A DNA stretch of 64,000 bases from Streptomyces violaceoruber (GCA_000720805.1 JODI01000005.1:1-64000); one strand, 5' to 3'. Positions 27,644-36,406 are shown, counted from the stretch's first letter. Notes: generated from the letters alone by a model not told the origin. Translations and numbers: made by a program.

Positions 27644-28647
27644 GCCCGGGGTACGCGGTCGTGATACCGACGCTGGTCCGCGCCACCCTCGCCGACTGTC
27701 TCGCCGCGCTCGCCGCCGCCGACGGACCGAAGCCGGACGAGATCGTCCTCGTCGACGACCGGCCCGAACCCGACCCCGCTCCCGGTCCGCTGGAGCACCC
27801 GCTGAGTGTGCTCGGTGACCTGCGGGGGCGTACGACCGTGGTGGCGGGCGGGGGGCGCGGGCCCGCCACCGCCCGCAACACCGGCTGGCACCGCGTCGCC
27901 GCGCCCTGGGTGGCCTTCCTCGACGACGACGTCCAGGTGGGCCCGCACTGGTGCGAGCAGCTGGCGCAGGACCTGACCGACGCGACCCCGGACACCGGAG
28001 GCGTCCAGGGGGTGATCGCCGTACCGCTGCCGGGCGAGCGCCACCCCACCGACTGGGAACGGGGCACCGCCGCTCTGGCGCGGGCCCGCTGGATCACCGC
28101 CGACATGGCGTACCGCACGGACACGCTCAAGCAGGTCGGCGGCTTCGACGAACGCTTCCGGCGCGCCTTCCGCGAGGACGCCGACATCGCCCTGCGGATC
28201 CTGGACGCGGGATGGCGGATCCGGCGAGGTCGGCGCACCACCCGGCACCCCGTGCGCCCCGCCGACCGCTGGGTGTCCCTGCGCGCCCAGCGCGGCAACG
28301 CCGACGACGCCCTGATGCGATACCTGCACGGGCCGGGCTGGTGGCACAAGGCCGCCGCGCCGCGCGGGCGCCTGCACGGCCACCTGGCGGTCACCGCGGC
28401 CGGTGCCGCCGCGTGCGCCCTCGCGGTCGCCGGACGCCGCCGGGCCGCCGTGGCCGCGGCGTTCGGCTGGGCCGCCGGTACCGCGGAGTTCGCGTGGGCG
28501 CGCATCGCGCCGGGGCCACGCACCCGCGACGAGGTGACGACGATGCTCGTCACCAGCGCGCTCATCCCGCCCGCCGCGACCTGGCACTGGCTGAGCGGCC
28601 TCCGGCGGCACCGGAACGCCCCCGACTGGCGGGAGGTGGCGCGATGA
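27640..28647 (+). CDS. Glycosyltransferase family 2
   Basis: Inverting GT-A glycosyltransferase of 335 residues. The N-terminal nucleotide-sugar domain has YAVVIPTLVRATL, IVLVDDRPEPDP and VAFLDDDVQVGP (DxD-type metal site). GGFDERFRRAFREDADIALRI carries the usual acidic catalytic region. Residues about 240-300 form two hydrophobic stretches that suggest membrane association. Coupled by ATGA at both ends. The transferred sugar is unknown; the neighbouring heptose genes make a heptose donor plausible. Confidence 0.9.
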   Translation: MSPGYAVVIPTLVRATLADCLAALAAADGPKPDEIVLVDDRPEPDPAPGPLEHPLSVLGDLRGRTTVVAGGGRGPATARNTGWHRVAAPWVAFLDDDVQVGPHWCEQLAQDLTDATPDTGGVQGVIAVPLPGERHPTDWERGTAALARARWITADMAYRTDTLKQVGGFDERFRRAFREDADIALRILDAGWRIRRGRRTTRHPVRPADRWVSLRAQRGNADDALMRYLHGPGWWHKAAAPRGRLHGHLAVTAAGAAACALAVAGRRRAAVAAAFGWAAGTAEFAWARIAPGPRTRDEVTTMLVTSALIPPAATWHWLSGLRRHRNAPDWREVAR

Positions 28648-29222
28648 GTCCCGTCAAGGCCGTGCTGTTCGACCGTGACGGCACCCTCGTCCACGACGTC
28701 CCCTACAACGGCGACCCGGCCCGCGTCCGCCCCGTCGACGGAGCCCGCGAGGCATTGGACCTGCTCCGCTCGCGCGGCATCCGTACCGGAGTCGTCAGCA
28801 ACCAGTCCGGCATCGCGCGCGGACTGCTCACCGACGCCGACGTGCGCGGCGTCAACCACCGCGTCGACGAGCTTCTCGGCCCCTTCGACGTGTGGGCCGT
28901 GTGCCCGCACGGCCCCGACGACGGCTGCTCCTGCCGCAAACCGGAACCGGGCCTGGTCCTGTGGGCGGCCGGCCGCCTGCGCACCGCACCCGCCGACTGT
29001 GTCGTCATCGGCGACATCGGAGCCGACGTCGAGGCAGCGCGCCGGGCGGGCGCCCACGGCATCCTCGTGCCCACCCCGCGGACGCGACCGCAGGAGACGG
29101 CGAGTGCGGAGCATGTGGCGCCGGACCTGCCGACCGCCGTACGCGACGTGCTGACCGGGCCGCCGGCCCGGAGCGCCCCGACCGCCGAAGCCGCCTACGA
29201 CACCAGCGGGAGACCACGATGA
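28644..29222 (+). CDS. HAD-IIIA phosphatase, GmhB-like (heptose bisphosphate phosphatase)
   Basis: Phosphatase of 192 residues. FDRDGTL near residue 10 is HAD motif I with nucleophile and acid Asp. VVSNQSGIARG is motif II. The CPHGPDDGCSCRKP cysteine/histidine cluster binds zinc in GmhB enzymes. VIGDIGADVEAARRAG is motif IV. GmhB removes the C7 phosphate from heptose 1,7-bisphosphate before nucleotidyl transfer. Together with the GmhA- and HldE-like genes downstream this makes a near-complete ADP-heptose route. Overlaps both neighbours. Confidence 0.9.
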   Translation: MSPVKAVLFDRDGTLVHDVPYNGDPARVRPVDGAREALDLLRSRGIRTGVVSNQSGIARGLLTDADVRGVNHRVDELLGPFDVWAVCPHGPDDGCSCRKPEPGLVLWAAGRLRTAPADCVVIGDIGADVEAARRAGAHGILVPTPRTRPQETASAEHVAPDLPTAVRDVLTGPPARSAPTAEAAYDTSGRPR

Positions 29223-30208
29223 AAGCCCTCGTCACCCGCCTCGACAGCTTCGGTGACGTCCTGCTCGCCGGGCCCGCCGTCCGCGCCGTCGCCGCCCGCG
29301 CCGACACCGTCACGATGCTGGTCGGACCGCGGGGCGCGCCCGCCGCCCGCCTGCTGCCCGACGTGGACGACATCCTCGTCTGGGACGCCCCCTGGGTCGG
29401 CCTCGACCCTCCGCACGTCGGCCGCGGAGAAGTCGAGCTGCTCATCGACACCATCGACGCCGACACGGCCCTGATCCTGACCTCCTTCCATCAGTCCCCG
29501 CTGCCCACCGCCCTGTTGCTGCGCCTGGCCGGCGTCGGCCACATCGCCGCGGACAGCGAGGACTACCCCGGATCCCTCCTCGACGTACGCCATCACCGCG
29601 CACCGCACGCCCATGAAGCGGAGGCCGCGCTCGATCTCGCCGAGGCCGCGGGATTCCCCCGGGTGGACGACGGGCGGCTGCGGGTGCTGCCCCCGCCCGC
29701 CGCGACCGGGGCGACCGGTCCCGGACCGTACGTCGTCCTGCACCCCGGCGCCAGCGTCCCCGCCCGCGCCTGGAGCCGCGAGCGCTGCGCCGAAGCAGTG
29801 CGGGAACTGGCCGGGGCCGGGCACCGGGTCGTGGTGACCGGCGGGCCGGACGAGCGGGACCTGACCGCGTACGTCGCCGGCGAGCAGGCCCTCGACCTCG
29901 GCGGCCGGACCGGTGCCGGGGAACTGGCCGGCGTGCTCGCCGGGGCCGACGCCGTCGTCACCGGCAACACCGGGCCCGCCCACCTCGCCGCCGCCGTCGG
30001 CACCCCGGTCGTCTCGCTCTTCGCGCCCGTCGTCCCCGCCGAACGCTGGCGACCGTACGGCGTGCCGTACGTGCTGCTCGGCGACCAGCTGGCGCCCTGT
30101 GCCGACACCAGGGCCCGGACGTGTCCCGTGCCCGGCCATCCGTGCCTGGAGTCGGTGACCGGGCACGACGTCGCGGCCGCCGTCGAGAAGCTGATGGGGG
30201 AGACATGA
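29219..30208 (+). CDS. Glycosyltransferase family 9 (heptosyltransferase-like)
   Basis: GT-B fold enzyme of 329 residues related to ADP-heptose:LPS heptosyltransferases. LVTRLDSFGDVLLAGPAVRA is the N-terminal acceptor-side motif. VVLHPGASVPARAW and GNTGPAHLAAAVGTPVVSLF form the donor-binding C-domain. Streptomyces has no LPS, so an ADP-heptose-like donor passes its sugar to some other acceptor. A second GT9 gene lies about 4.3 kb further on in the same operon. ATG overlaps the preceding stop. Confidence 0.92.
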   Translation: MKALVTRLDSFGDVLLAGPAVRAVAARADTVTMLVGPRGAPAARLLPDVDDILVWDAPWVGLDPPHVGRGEVELLIDTIDADTALILTSFHQSPLPTALLLRLAGVGHIAADSEDYPGSLLDVRHHRAPHAHEAEAALDLAEAAGFPRVDDGRLRVLPPPAATGATGPGPYVVLHPGASVPARAWSRERCAEAVRELAGAGHRVVVTGGPDERDLTAYVAGEQALDLGGRTGAGELAGVLAGADAVVTGNTGPAHLAAAVGTPVVSLFAPVVPAERWRPYGVPYVLLGDQLAPCADTRARTCPVPGHPCLESVTGHDVAAAVEKLMGET

Positions 30209-31155
30209 GGATCCTGCTCTGGCACGTACACGGGTCGTGGACCACGGCCTTCGTGCAGGGCCCGCACACCTACGTCGTCCCCGTCACCCCGGACCGCGGA
30301 CCCGACGGCCTCGGCCGGGCCCGCACCTTCGACTGGCCCGACTCCGTCGTCGAGATCCCGCCCGAGCGGCTGCGGGACGAGGACATCGACGTCGTCGTCC
30401 TGCAACGCCCGCACGAACTCGCCCTCGTGGACGCGTGGCTGGGCCGCCGCCCACCCCTGGTGTACCTGGAGCACAACGCCCCGGACGGCGACGTCCCCCA
30501 CACCCGCCACCCGGCCGCCGACCTCCCCGGCGTCACCCTCGTCCACGTCACCCACTTCAACCGGCTGATGTGGGACGCCGGAAACACCCCCGCGGTCGTC
30601 ATCGAGCACGGCATCGTCGACCCCGGCCGGCTGTGGACCGGTGAGCTGCCCCGGGCCGCCGTCGTCGTCAACGAGCCCGTGCGGCGCGGCCGTACGGTGG
30701 GCACCGACCTGCTGCCGGCGTTCGCGCGGACCGCCCCGCTGGACGTGTTCGGCATGCGGACCGAAGGGCTCGCCGGCCACCTCGGTGTCCCGGAGGAGAG
30801 CTGCCGCTCCCACGAACTCGTCCAGCGTGACCTGCATGCCGCGATGGCGCGGCGCCGCCTCTACCTCCACCCCGTCCGCTGGACCTCCCTGGGCCTGTCC
30901 CTGCTGGAGGCGATGCACCTCGGCATGCCGGTGGTGGCCCTCGCCACCACCGAGGTGACCGAGGCGGTACCGCCGGGCGCCGGAGTGGTCTCCCACCGCA
31001 TCGACGTACTGCAAGACGCCGTACGGGACTTCCTCGCCGACCCGCCGCACGCCCGCTCCGTCGGAGAGGGCGCTCGCGCCGCCGCGCTCGCCCGCTACGG
31101 ACTGACCCGCTTCCTGGACGACTGGGAGCGGCTGCTGAAGGAGGTGGCCCGATGA
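30205..31155 (+). CDS. Glycosyltransferase (GT4-like, short)
   Basis: A 316-residue GT-B type protein. The N-terminal half has MRILLWHVHGSW, VVVLQRPHELALVD and THFNRLMW. The C-terminal half has the GT4-style donor region LYLHPVRWTSLGLSLLEAMH and GMPVVALATTE, where the family's E-x7-E acidic motif is only partly kept. Shorter than ordinary GT4 enzymes. Coupled by ATGA on both sides within the sugar operon. Donor and acceptor unknown. Confidence 0.82.
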   Translation: MRILLWHVHGSWTTAFVQGPHTYVVPVTPDRGPDGLGRARTFDWPDSVVEIPPERLRDEDIDVVVLQRPHELALVDAWLGRRPPLVYLEHNAPDGDVPHTRHPAADLPGVTLVHVTHFNRLMWDAGNTPAVVIEHGIVDPGRLWTGELPRAAVVVNEPVRRGRTVGTDLLPAFARTAPLDVFGMRTEGLAGHLGVPEESCRSHELVQRDLHAAMARRRLYLHPVRWTSLGLSLLEAMHLGMPVVALATTEVTEAVPPGAGVVSHRIDVLQDAVRDFLADPPHARSVGEGARAAALARYGLTRFLDDWERLLKEVAR

Positions 31156-32369
31156 GGATCGCCATGGTGTCCGAGCACGCCAGCCCCCTGGCGGCGCTCG
31201 GCGGCGTCGACGCCGGTGGCCAGAACGTGTACGTGGCCCGGCTCAGCGAGGAGCTGGCGCGCCGCGGCCACGACGTCACCGTCCACACCCGGCGCGACTC
31301 CACCGAGTTGCCCGACCGCGTGGCCCTGCCCGGCGGCGCCGTCGTGGAGCACGTGCCGGCCGGACCGCCCGTACCGGTCCCCAAGGACGAGCTGTTGCCG
31401 TACATGCCGGCCTTCGGCGCGTACCTCGCCCGGGTCTGGGAGGACGAGCCGCCTCGGGCCGTGCACGCCCACTTCTGGATGTCGGGACTGGCCGCCCGTA
31501 CCGGCGCCGGGCCCCACGACATCCCCGTCGTGCAGACCTTCCACGCCCTCGGCACCGTCAAGCGACGCCACCAGGGCCACGAGGACACCAGTCCCGCCGA
31601 ACGCGTGGGCATCGAGCGGCAGCTCGGCCGCGGCTGTGCCCGGGTGCTGGCCACCTGCACCGACGAGGTGCTCGAACTCGCCGACATGGGCGTGCCGCCC
31701 CGACGGGTGTCCGTGGTGCCGTGCGGGGTGGACGTACGCCACTTCCGTCCCGGAGCGCGGGCCGCCGACATCCCGGCACGCCGGGAGCGGCACCGGCTGC
31801 TGGCCTGCGGACGGCTCGTCCGCCGCAAGGGCTACGACCAGGCCATCCGCGCCCTCACTCGGATACCCGACACCGAACTCGTCGTGGCCGGCGGGCCCCC
31901 GCCCGAACTGCTGGGCGCCGAACCGGAGGCCCGACGGCTGCTGGCCCTGGCCGACCGGCACGGCGTCGCCGACCGGGTACGGCTGCTCGGTGCCGTGGAC
32001 CCGGCCCGGATGCCGGCGCTCATCGGCAGCGCGGACGCGGTGCTGTGCACCCCGACGTACGAGCCGTTCGGCATCGTCCCGCTGGAGGCCATGGCCTGCG
32101 GTGTGCCCGTCGTCGCCACCGATGTCGGCGGCCACCGGGACACCGTCTCCGACGGGGTGACGGGCCGGCTGGTACCGGCGGCCGACCCCGGGGCGATCGC
32201 TGAGGCGGTCCGCGACGTACTCGCCGACGAACGGCTGCGCCGCACCATGGGCGCGATCGGCCGGGACCGCGCGCTCGCCCGCTACACCTGGCAGCGCGTC
32301 GCGGACGGCGTCGAAGAGGTCTACCAACGCGTCACGGCACGTGACGAGATTCCGTCGGAGGTGGCGTGA
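31152..32369 (+). CDS. Glycosyltransferase family 4
   Basis: Retaining GT-B glycosyltransferase of 405 residues. ALGGVDAGGQNVYVARLSEEL is the N-terminal glycine-rich acceptor-side loop shared with sucrose-phosphate-synthase-like GT4 enzymes. HAHFWMSG and VVPCGVDVRHFRP follow. The C-domain has RLVRRKGYDQAI and TYEPFGIVPLEAMACGVPVV, with the E-x7-E pair for nucleotide-sugar binding. Sits between the shorter GT4 and the GmhA-like gene with 1-4 nt overlaps. Confidence 0.93.
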   Translation: MRIAMVSEHASPLAALGGVDAGGQNVYVARLSEELARRGHDVTVHTRRDSTELPDRVALPGGAVVEHVPAGPPVPVPKDELLPYMPAFGAYLARVWEDEPPRAVHAHFWMSGLAARTGAGPHDIPVVQTFHALGTVKRRHQGHEDTSPAERVGIERQLGRGCARVLATCTDEVLELADMGVPPRRVSVVPCGVDVRHFRPGARAADIPARRERHRLLACGRLVRRKGYDQAIRALTRIPDTELVVAGGPPPELLGAEPEARRLLALADRHGVADRVRLLGAVDPARMPALIGSADAVLCTPTYEPFGIVPLEAMACGVPVVATDVGGHRDTVSDGVTGRLVPAADPGAIAEAVRDVLADERLRRTMGAIGRDRALARYTWQRVADGVEEVYQRVTARDEIPSEVA

Positions 32370-32953
32370 TGAGCACAGAGGTATCCCGGGGTGTCGGGCA
32401 CTGCGACGAACTCCTCGACGCCCTCGGGGCGTTCCGGGCCTCCGCCCACATCACCGAGCGGTGGGGCCACAAGCTCGCCGCCGTGCTCGGGGGCGGCGGT
32501 CGGCTGCTCGCGGCGGGCAACGGCGGCAGCGCGGCCCAGGCCCAGCACCTGACGGCCGAACTCGTTGGCCGCTACCGCGACGACCGGCCCGCCTTCTCGG
32601 CGATCGCCCTGCACGCGGACACCTCCAGCACGACCGCCATCGCCAACGACTACGGCGTCGACGCGGTGTTCGCCCGCCAGGTACGCGCTCACGGCCGCCG
32701 CGGCGACGTGCTGATGCTGCTGTCCACCAGCGGCGCCAGCGCCAACCTGCTGTCGGCCGCCGACGCGGCGCGCGCGGCGGGCCTGCACGTGTGGGCGCTG
32801 ACCGGAGCGGCTCCGAACCCGCTGCTGGCCGGCAGTGACGAGGCCCTGTGCGTGAACGCCGGTTCGGCCGCGACCGTGCAGGAACTCCACCTGGTGGCCG
32901 TGCACATGGTGTGCGCGGCGTTCGACGCGGCCCTGGCCGGGAAGGGGAGCTGA
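32369..32953 (+). CDS. gmhA: SIS-domain phosphoheptose isomerase, GmhA-like
   Basis: Converts sedoheptulose 7-phosphate to D-glycero-D-manno-heptose 7-phosphate, the first committed heptose step. The 194 residues match GmhA length. GGRLLAAGNGGSAAQAQHLTAEL is the substrate-binding SIS loop region with Asn-Gly-Gly-Ser. LSTSGASANLL binds the phosphate. QELHLVAVHMVCAAFD supplies the C-terminal catalytic Glu/His region. I chose ATG at 32369 (1-nt overlap with the previous stop, TGATG); an in-frame GTG 3 nt earlier is equally possible. Immediately followed by the HldE-like gene. Confidence 0.9.
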   Translation: MSTEVSRGVGHCDELLDALGAFRASAHITERWGHKLAAVLGGGGRLLAAGNGGSAAQAQHLTAELVGRYRDDRPAFSAIALHADTSSTTAIANDYGVDAVFARQVRAHGRRGDVLMLLSTSGASANLLSAADAARAAGLHVWALTGAAPNPLLAGSDEALCVNAGSAATVQELHLVAVHMVCAAFDAALAGKGS

Positions 32954-32954
32954 C

Positions 32955-34316
32955 GTGCCCGGCAAGGCCCCCCTCGTCGTGGTCGGCGACGCCCTTCTGG
33001 ACCGTGACCTGACCGGCACCGCCGAGCGCCTCGCCCCCGACGCGCCCGTGCCCGTCGTCGCCGACTGCGCGCAGCGGACGCGTCCGGGAGGCGCCGCCCT
33101 CACCGCGTACCTCGCGGCACGCGACGGCCGCGAGGTCACCCTGATCACTGGAGTCGGCGACGATTCTGCGAGCGAGGAACTGCGTCAACTCCTCGCTCCC
33201 GAACTGAAGTTGATCGAGCTCCCGCTGACCGGCGCGCTGCCGGAGAAGACCCGCGTCCTGGCCCGGGGCAGCCCGGTGGTCCGTCTGGACCGGGGCACCG
33301 GGCGCGTCCGCGAGGCCACGGAGGAGGCCCGCGAGGCGCTCCGCTCGGCCTCCGCCGTGCTGGTCTCCGACTACGGGCGGGGCGCGGCGGACTCCCTGCG
33401 GGACGCTCTCGCCGAGCGGCCACCGCTGGTCTGGGACCCGCACCCGCGCGGCGGGCCGCCCGTGCCGGGCACCCGGCTGGTCTCCCCGGCCCGGTCGGAG
33501 GCGCGTACGTTCGCCGACCAGGAGGGCAACGGGAACCCCCTGCGGGACGCCGCCCGGGACGCCGCCGCACTGGTGAGGCAGTGGCGGGTCGCCGCCGTCG
33601 CGGTGACCCTCGGTGCGAGCGGGGCCCTGCTGTCGTACGGGGAGCACCCGCTGCTCGTCCCGGCGGGAGCCGTGCATCCCGGGGACACCTGCGGCGCCGG
33701 GGACCGTTTCGCCGCGACGGCGGCCGGACTGCTGGCCGACGGGGCCCTGGTCGGTGAGGCCGTCGAGGGTGCCGTGGCCGCGGCGACCGAGTTCGTCGGC
33801 GCCGGCGGGGCAGGGGGCGTCACGCACGCCGACAGCGGGCCGGGGCCCCTCACCGACTCCGCCGACGCCCGCGACCTGGTCGCGCGCGTCCGTGCCACCG
33901 GCGGCACCGTCGTCGCCGCGGGCGGCTGCTTCGACCTGCTGCACGCCGGGCACGTCGGACTGCTCCAGGCCGCCCGGCGGCTCGGCGACTGCCTGGTCGT
34001 CTGCGTCAACTCGGACGCGTCGGTGCGGCGGCGCAAGGGCCCGGAGCGGCCGGTGAACCCGTTGGCCGACCGCACCCGGGTGCTCAACGCCCTCGCCTGC
34101 GTCGACGCCGTCGCCGTGTTCGACGAGGACACCCCCGAACGGCTGCTGGCCGACCTGCGCCCGGACATCTGGGTGAAGGGCGGCGACTACTCCGGCGCCG
34201 ACCTGCCCGAGGCCGCCCTGCTCCAGGAGTGGGGCGGACAGGCGGTCCTGCTCCCGTACCTCGACGGCCGCTCCTCGACCGCGCTGATGGCACGGGTGAG
34301 GGAAGGAGCCCGATGA
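32955..34316 (+). CDS. hldE: HldE-like bifunctional heptose 7-phosphate kinase / heptose 1-phosphate adenylyltransferase
   Basis: Two fused enzymes in 453 residues. The PfkB-type kinase domain (1-300) has VVVGDALLDRDL at the start and GDTCGAGDRFAATAA with catalytic Asp near 249. The cytidylyltransferase-fold domain (about 315-453) has GGCFDLLHAGHVGLLQ with the HxGH pair at about 331-334, then RRRKGPERPVNPL. In Gram-negatives this fusion makes ADP-heptose for LPS; in a Gram-positive it must serve another glycoconjugate. GTG start with AGGGGAG upstream. The stop overlaps the ATG of a 51-codon ORF. Confidence 0.92.
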   Translation: MPGKAPLVVVGDALLDRDLTGTAERLAPDAPVPVVADCAQRTRPGGAALTAYLAARDGREVTLITGVGDDSASEELRQLLAPELKLIELPLTGALPEKTRVLARGSPVVRLDRGTGRVREATEEAREALRSASAVLVSDYGRGAADSLRDALAERPPLVWDPHPRGGPPVPGTRLVSPARSEARTFADQEGNGNPLRDAARDAAALVRQWRVAAVAVTLGASGALLSYGEHPLLVPAGAVHPGDTCGAGDRFAATAAGLLADGALVGEAVEGAVAAATEFVGAGGAGGVTHADSGPGPLTDSADARDLVARVRATGGTVVAAGGCFDLLHAGHVGLLQAARRLGDCLVVCVNSDASVRRRKGPERPVNPLADRTRVLNALACVDAVAVFDEDTPERLLADLRPDIWVKGGDYSGADLPEAALLQEWGGQAVLLPYLDGRSSTALMARVREGAR

Positions 34317-34586
34317 CGACGCGTCCCCGTTTGCCGGTCCCGCGTGCTGCGTGCCTGGGCGATCTCCTCGCCGGGGTCTCGGCGCCGAGCGCACCGCGTG
34401 TGGGTTTTCCCGGCCACGAGCTGGTGCCGGCCCTTTCGGTGGCGCGAGTGAGGGAGGAAGTGCGATGAGCGCGTGCCCTCGTCTGCTGGTCCTGCGTGCC
34501 CTGGGCCTGGGCGACCTCCTCGCCGGCGTCCCCGCCCTGCGCGCGCTGCGCCGGGGCTTCCCGGACCACGAACTGGTGCTGGCCGC
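34289..34586 (+). repeat. Diverged 152-bp tandem duplication across the hldE / GT9 junction
   Basis: Unit 1 (34289-34434) and unit 2 (34441-34586) align at a constant 152-bp offset. Each contains the end of a frame reading ARVRE...R-stop, an ATGA junction, then the first about 40 codons of a GT9 gene. Similarity is clear but imperfect, so the event is not recent. Confidence 0.8.
34313..34468 (+). pseudogene. 51-codon remnant duplicated from the N-terminus of the next GT9 gene
   Basis: The encoded peptide has PRLPVPRAACLGDLLAGVSA and GFPGHELV, aligning with PRLLVLRALGLGDLLAGVPA and GFPDHELV of the following GT9 protein, then ends in VARVREEVR, which echoes the hldE C-terminus (MARVREGAR). It starts in an ATGA overlap with hldE and stops in an ATGA overlap with the GT9 gene, so translational coupling through the operon is preserved. 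Without the rest of the fold it cannot be a transferase. Either a duplication scar or a tolerated leader-like ORF. Confidence 0.65.
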
Positions 34587-35418
34587 CCCGGAGGAACTCG
34601 CCCCGGCGGCCGCGGCCATGGGAGCGGCCGACCGGCTGCTGCCCGCCTCCGCTCCCGGCCGGGCCGTACCGCGCCGCCTCGACTGGACCGGCCCGCCACC
34701 AGACGTCGCCGTCGACCTGCACGGCAACGGCCCGCCCAGCCACCGGCTTCTGCAGTCCCTGCGGCCGGGCCGGCTCCTGGCCTTCGCGCACCCCGACACA
34801 CCCGGCATCGGCGGACCGCTCTGGTACGCCGAGGAACACGAACGGGACCGCTGGTGCCGGTTCCTCCAGGCGTACGGCATCCCCGCCGACGCGACCGACC
34901 TGCGGCTGCCCCGCCCGGCGGACCCGTCCCCGGCGCCCGGCGCGATCGTCCTGCACCCCGGCGCCGGAGCGCCCTCGCGCTGCTGGCCCGTCGACCGGTA
35001 CGCCACCGTGGCCACCGCCCTGCGCGAGCGCGGCCACCGGGTCGTGGTCACCGGAGGAGCGGACGAGGAGGACCTGGTGGCGCGGCTGGCCAAGGAGGCC
35101 CGGCTGCCCGACACCGACGTGTTCGGCGGCGGACTGCCCTTCGGACGGCTCTCCGCCCTCGTCGTCGACGCCCGCGCCGTCGTCAGCGGCGACACCGGCA
35201 TCGCCCACCTCGCCGTCGCCCACGCCGCCCCCTCCGTCACCCTCTTCGGCCCGGTACCGCCCAGCCGTTGGGGCCCGCCCGCGCACCCGCGCCACCAGGT
35301 GCTGTGGCACCCGGGCCCGGACGGCGACCCGCACGGCCGCCGCACCGACCCGGTCCTGCTGCGGATCCGCCCCGAAGACGTCCTGGAAGCCTTCGACCGG
35401 CTCATCGACTCGCCATGA
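34465..35418 (+). CDS. Glycosyltransferase family 9 (second heptosyltransferase-like)
   Basis: GT-B enzyme of 317 residues. The N-terminal LVLRALGLGDLLAGVPALRAL is the GT9 acceptor-domain start. AIVLHPGAGAPSRCWPVDRYA and SGDTGIAHLAVAHAAPSVTLFGP form the donor-binding half. It is related to but distinct from the GT9 encoded at 29219. ATG overlaps the stop of the 51-codon ORF. Two GT9 enzymes suggest at least two heptose (or related) residues in the product. Confidence 0.92.
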   Translation: MSACPRLLVLRALGLGDLLAGVPALRALRRGFPDHELVLAAPEELAPAAAAMGAADRLLPASAPGRAVPRRLDWTGPPPDVAVDLHGNGPPSHRLLQSLRPGRLLAFAHPDTPGIGGPLWYAEEHERDRWCRFLQAYGIPADATDLRLPRPADPSPAPGAIVLHPGAGAPSRCWPVDRYATVATALRERGHRVVVTGGADEEDLVARLAKEARLPDTDVFGGGLPFGRLSALVVDARAVVSGDTGIAHLAVAHAAPSVTLFGPVPPSRWGPPAHPRHQVLWHPGPDGDPHGRRTDPVLLRIRPEDVLEAFDRLIDSP

Positions 35419-36307
35419 CCCACGCATCCGTCGGCGTCGTCATCGCCACCCGCGACCGCGAGCCCTCGCTCGCCCGTACCCTCGGCCGCCTCCTCGACCT
35501 CCCCGAGCGGCCGCCCGTCGTCGTCGACAACGCCTCCACCCACGGCACCGCCGACGCCGTCACCCGGCACCACCCCGCGGTGCCGGTGCTGCGACCCGGC
35601 CACAACCTCGGCGCGGTCGGCCGCAACTGGCCATGCGCCATGTGCACACGCCCTACGTGGCCTTCTGCGACGACGACTCCTCGTGGGCGCCCGGCTCGCT
35701 GCCGGGGGCCGCCGACCTGCTCGACCGGCACCCCGCGCTGGGCGCCGTCACGGCACGCATCGTCGTCGAACCGGACGGCACCGAGGGCCCGATCGTCACC
35801 GAACTGCGCAACTCACCTTCGCCCCGGCCGAGTTGGCTGCCCGGCCCGGCCCTCGGTTCCTTCCTGGCCGCGGCGACGGTCCTGCGGTCCGGCGCCTTGC
35901 GCGCCGCGGGCGGCTTCCACCCCCGGCTGTGGCTCGGCGGAGAGGAGGAGCTGCTCGCCGCGGACCTCGCGGGCGACGGCTGGTGGCTGACGTACGCCGA
36001 TCACCTGACGGCCCATCACCGAGCGTCGGTGGTCAGGGAAGCCACCCCGCGTCGGGCCCACGGCATCCGCAACACGCTGTGGTTCACCTGGCTGCGCCGC
36101 CCGGTCGGCCGCGCCCTGCGCCGCACCGTGCACCTGGCCCGCACCGTGCCGCGCGACACCGTGTCCCTGCGTGCCTTCGCCGAGGCCACCGCCGCGCTGC
36201 CGTGGGTGCTGCGCGAGCGACGGGTGCTGCCGAGCGAGGTCGAGTCCCGGCTGCGGCTGCTGGAGGATCCCCAACGCCGGTCCACCACACGCCGCTACAC
36301 GGGCTGA
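35415..36307 (+). pseudogene. Family 2 glycosyltransferase with a single-base frameshift
   Basis: The ATG overlaps the GT9 stop. The first 71 codons read as a GT2 N-terminus (VGVVIATRDREPSLARTL, VVVDNASTHGTADAV, HNLGAVGRN). At about 35629-35632 the frame moves by one base; the remainder (MRHVHTPYVAFCDDDSSWAP, GGFHPRLWLGGEEELLAADL) continues as a normal GT2 to 36307. Adding one G at the TGGCC site would give an uninterrupted protein of about 297 residues. Either a genuine loss of function or a sequencing error; sequence alone cannot say. Confidence 0.82.
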
Positions 36308-36406
36308 GCGGGGCCGCGCTCGTGCGCGCTCCCGTGGCACGGACCTGACATGGCCGCCCGGGACGCCCAGCCCCCTCCCTGTCGCTCAGGACTCGGTTGT
36401 CGCCGC

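Noticed and set aside
32451..35603. Minus-strand open frame of more than 1000 codons
   Set aside because: Shadow of the GmhA, HldE and GT9 genes; composition is Arg/Gly/Pro-rich with no domain pattern.
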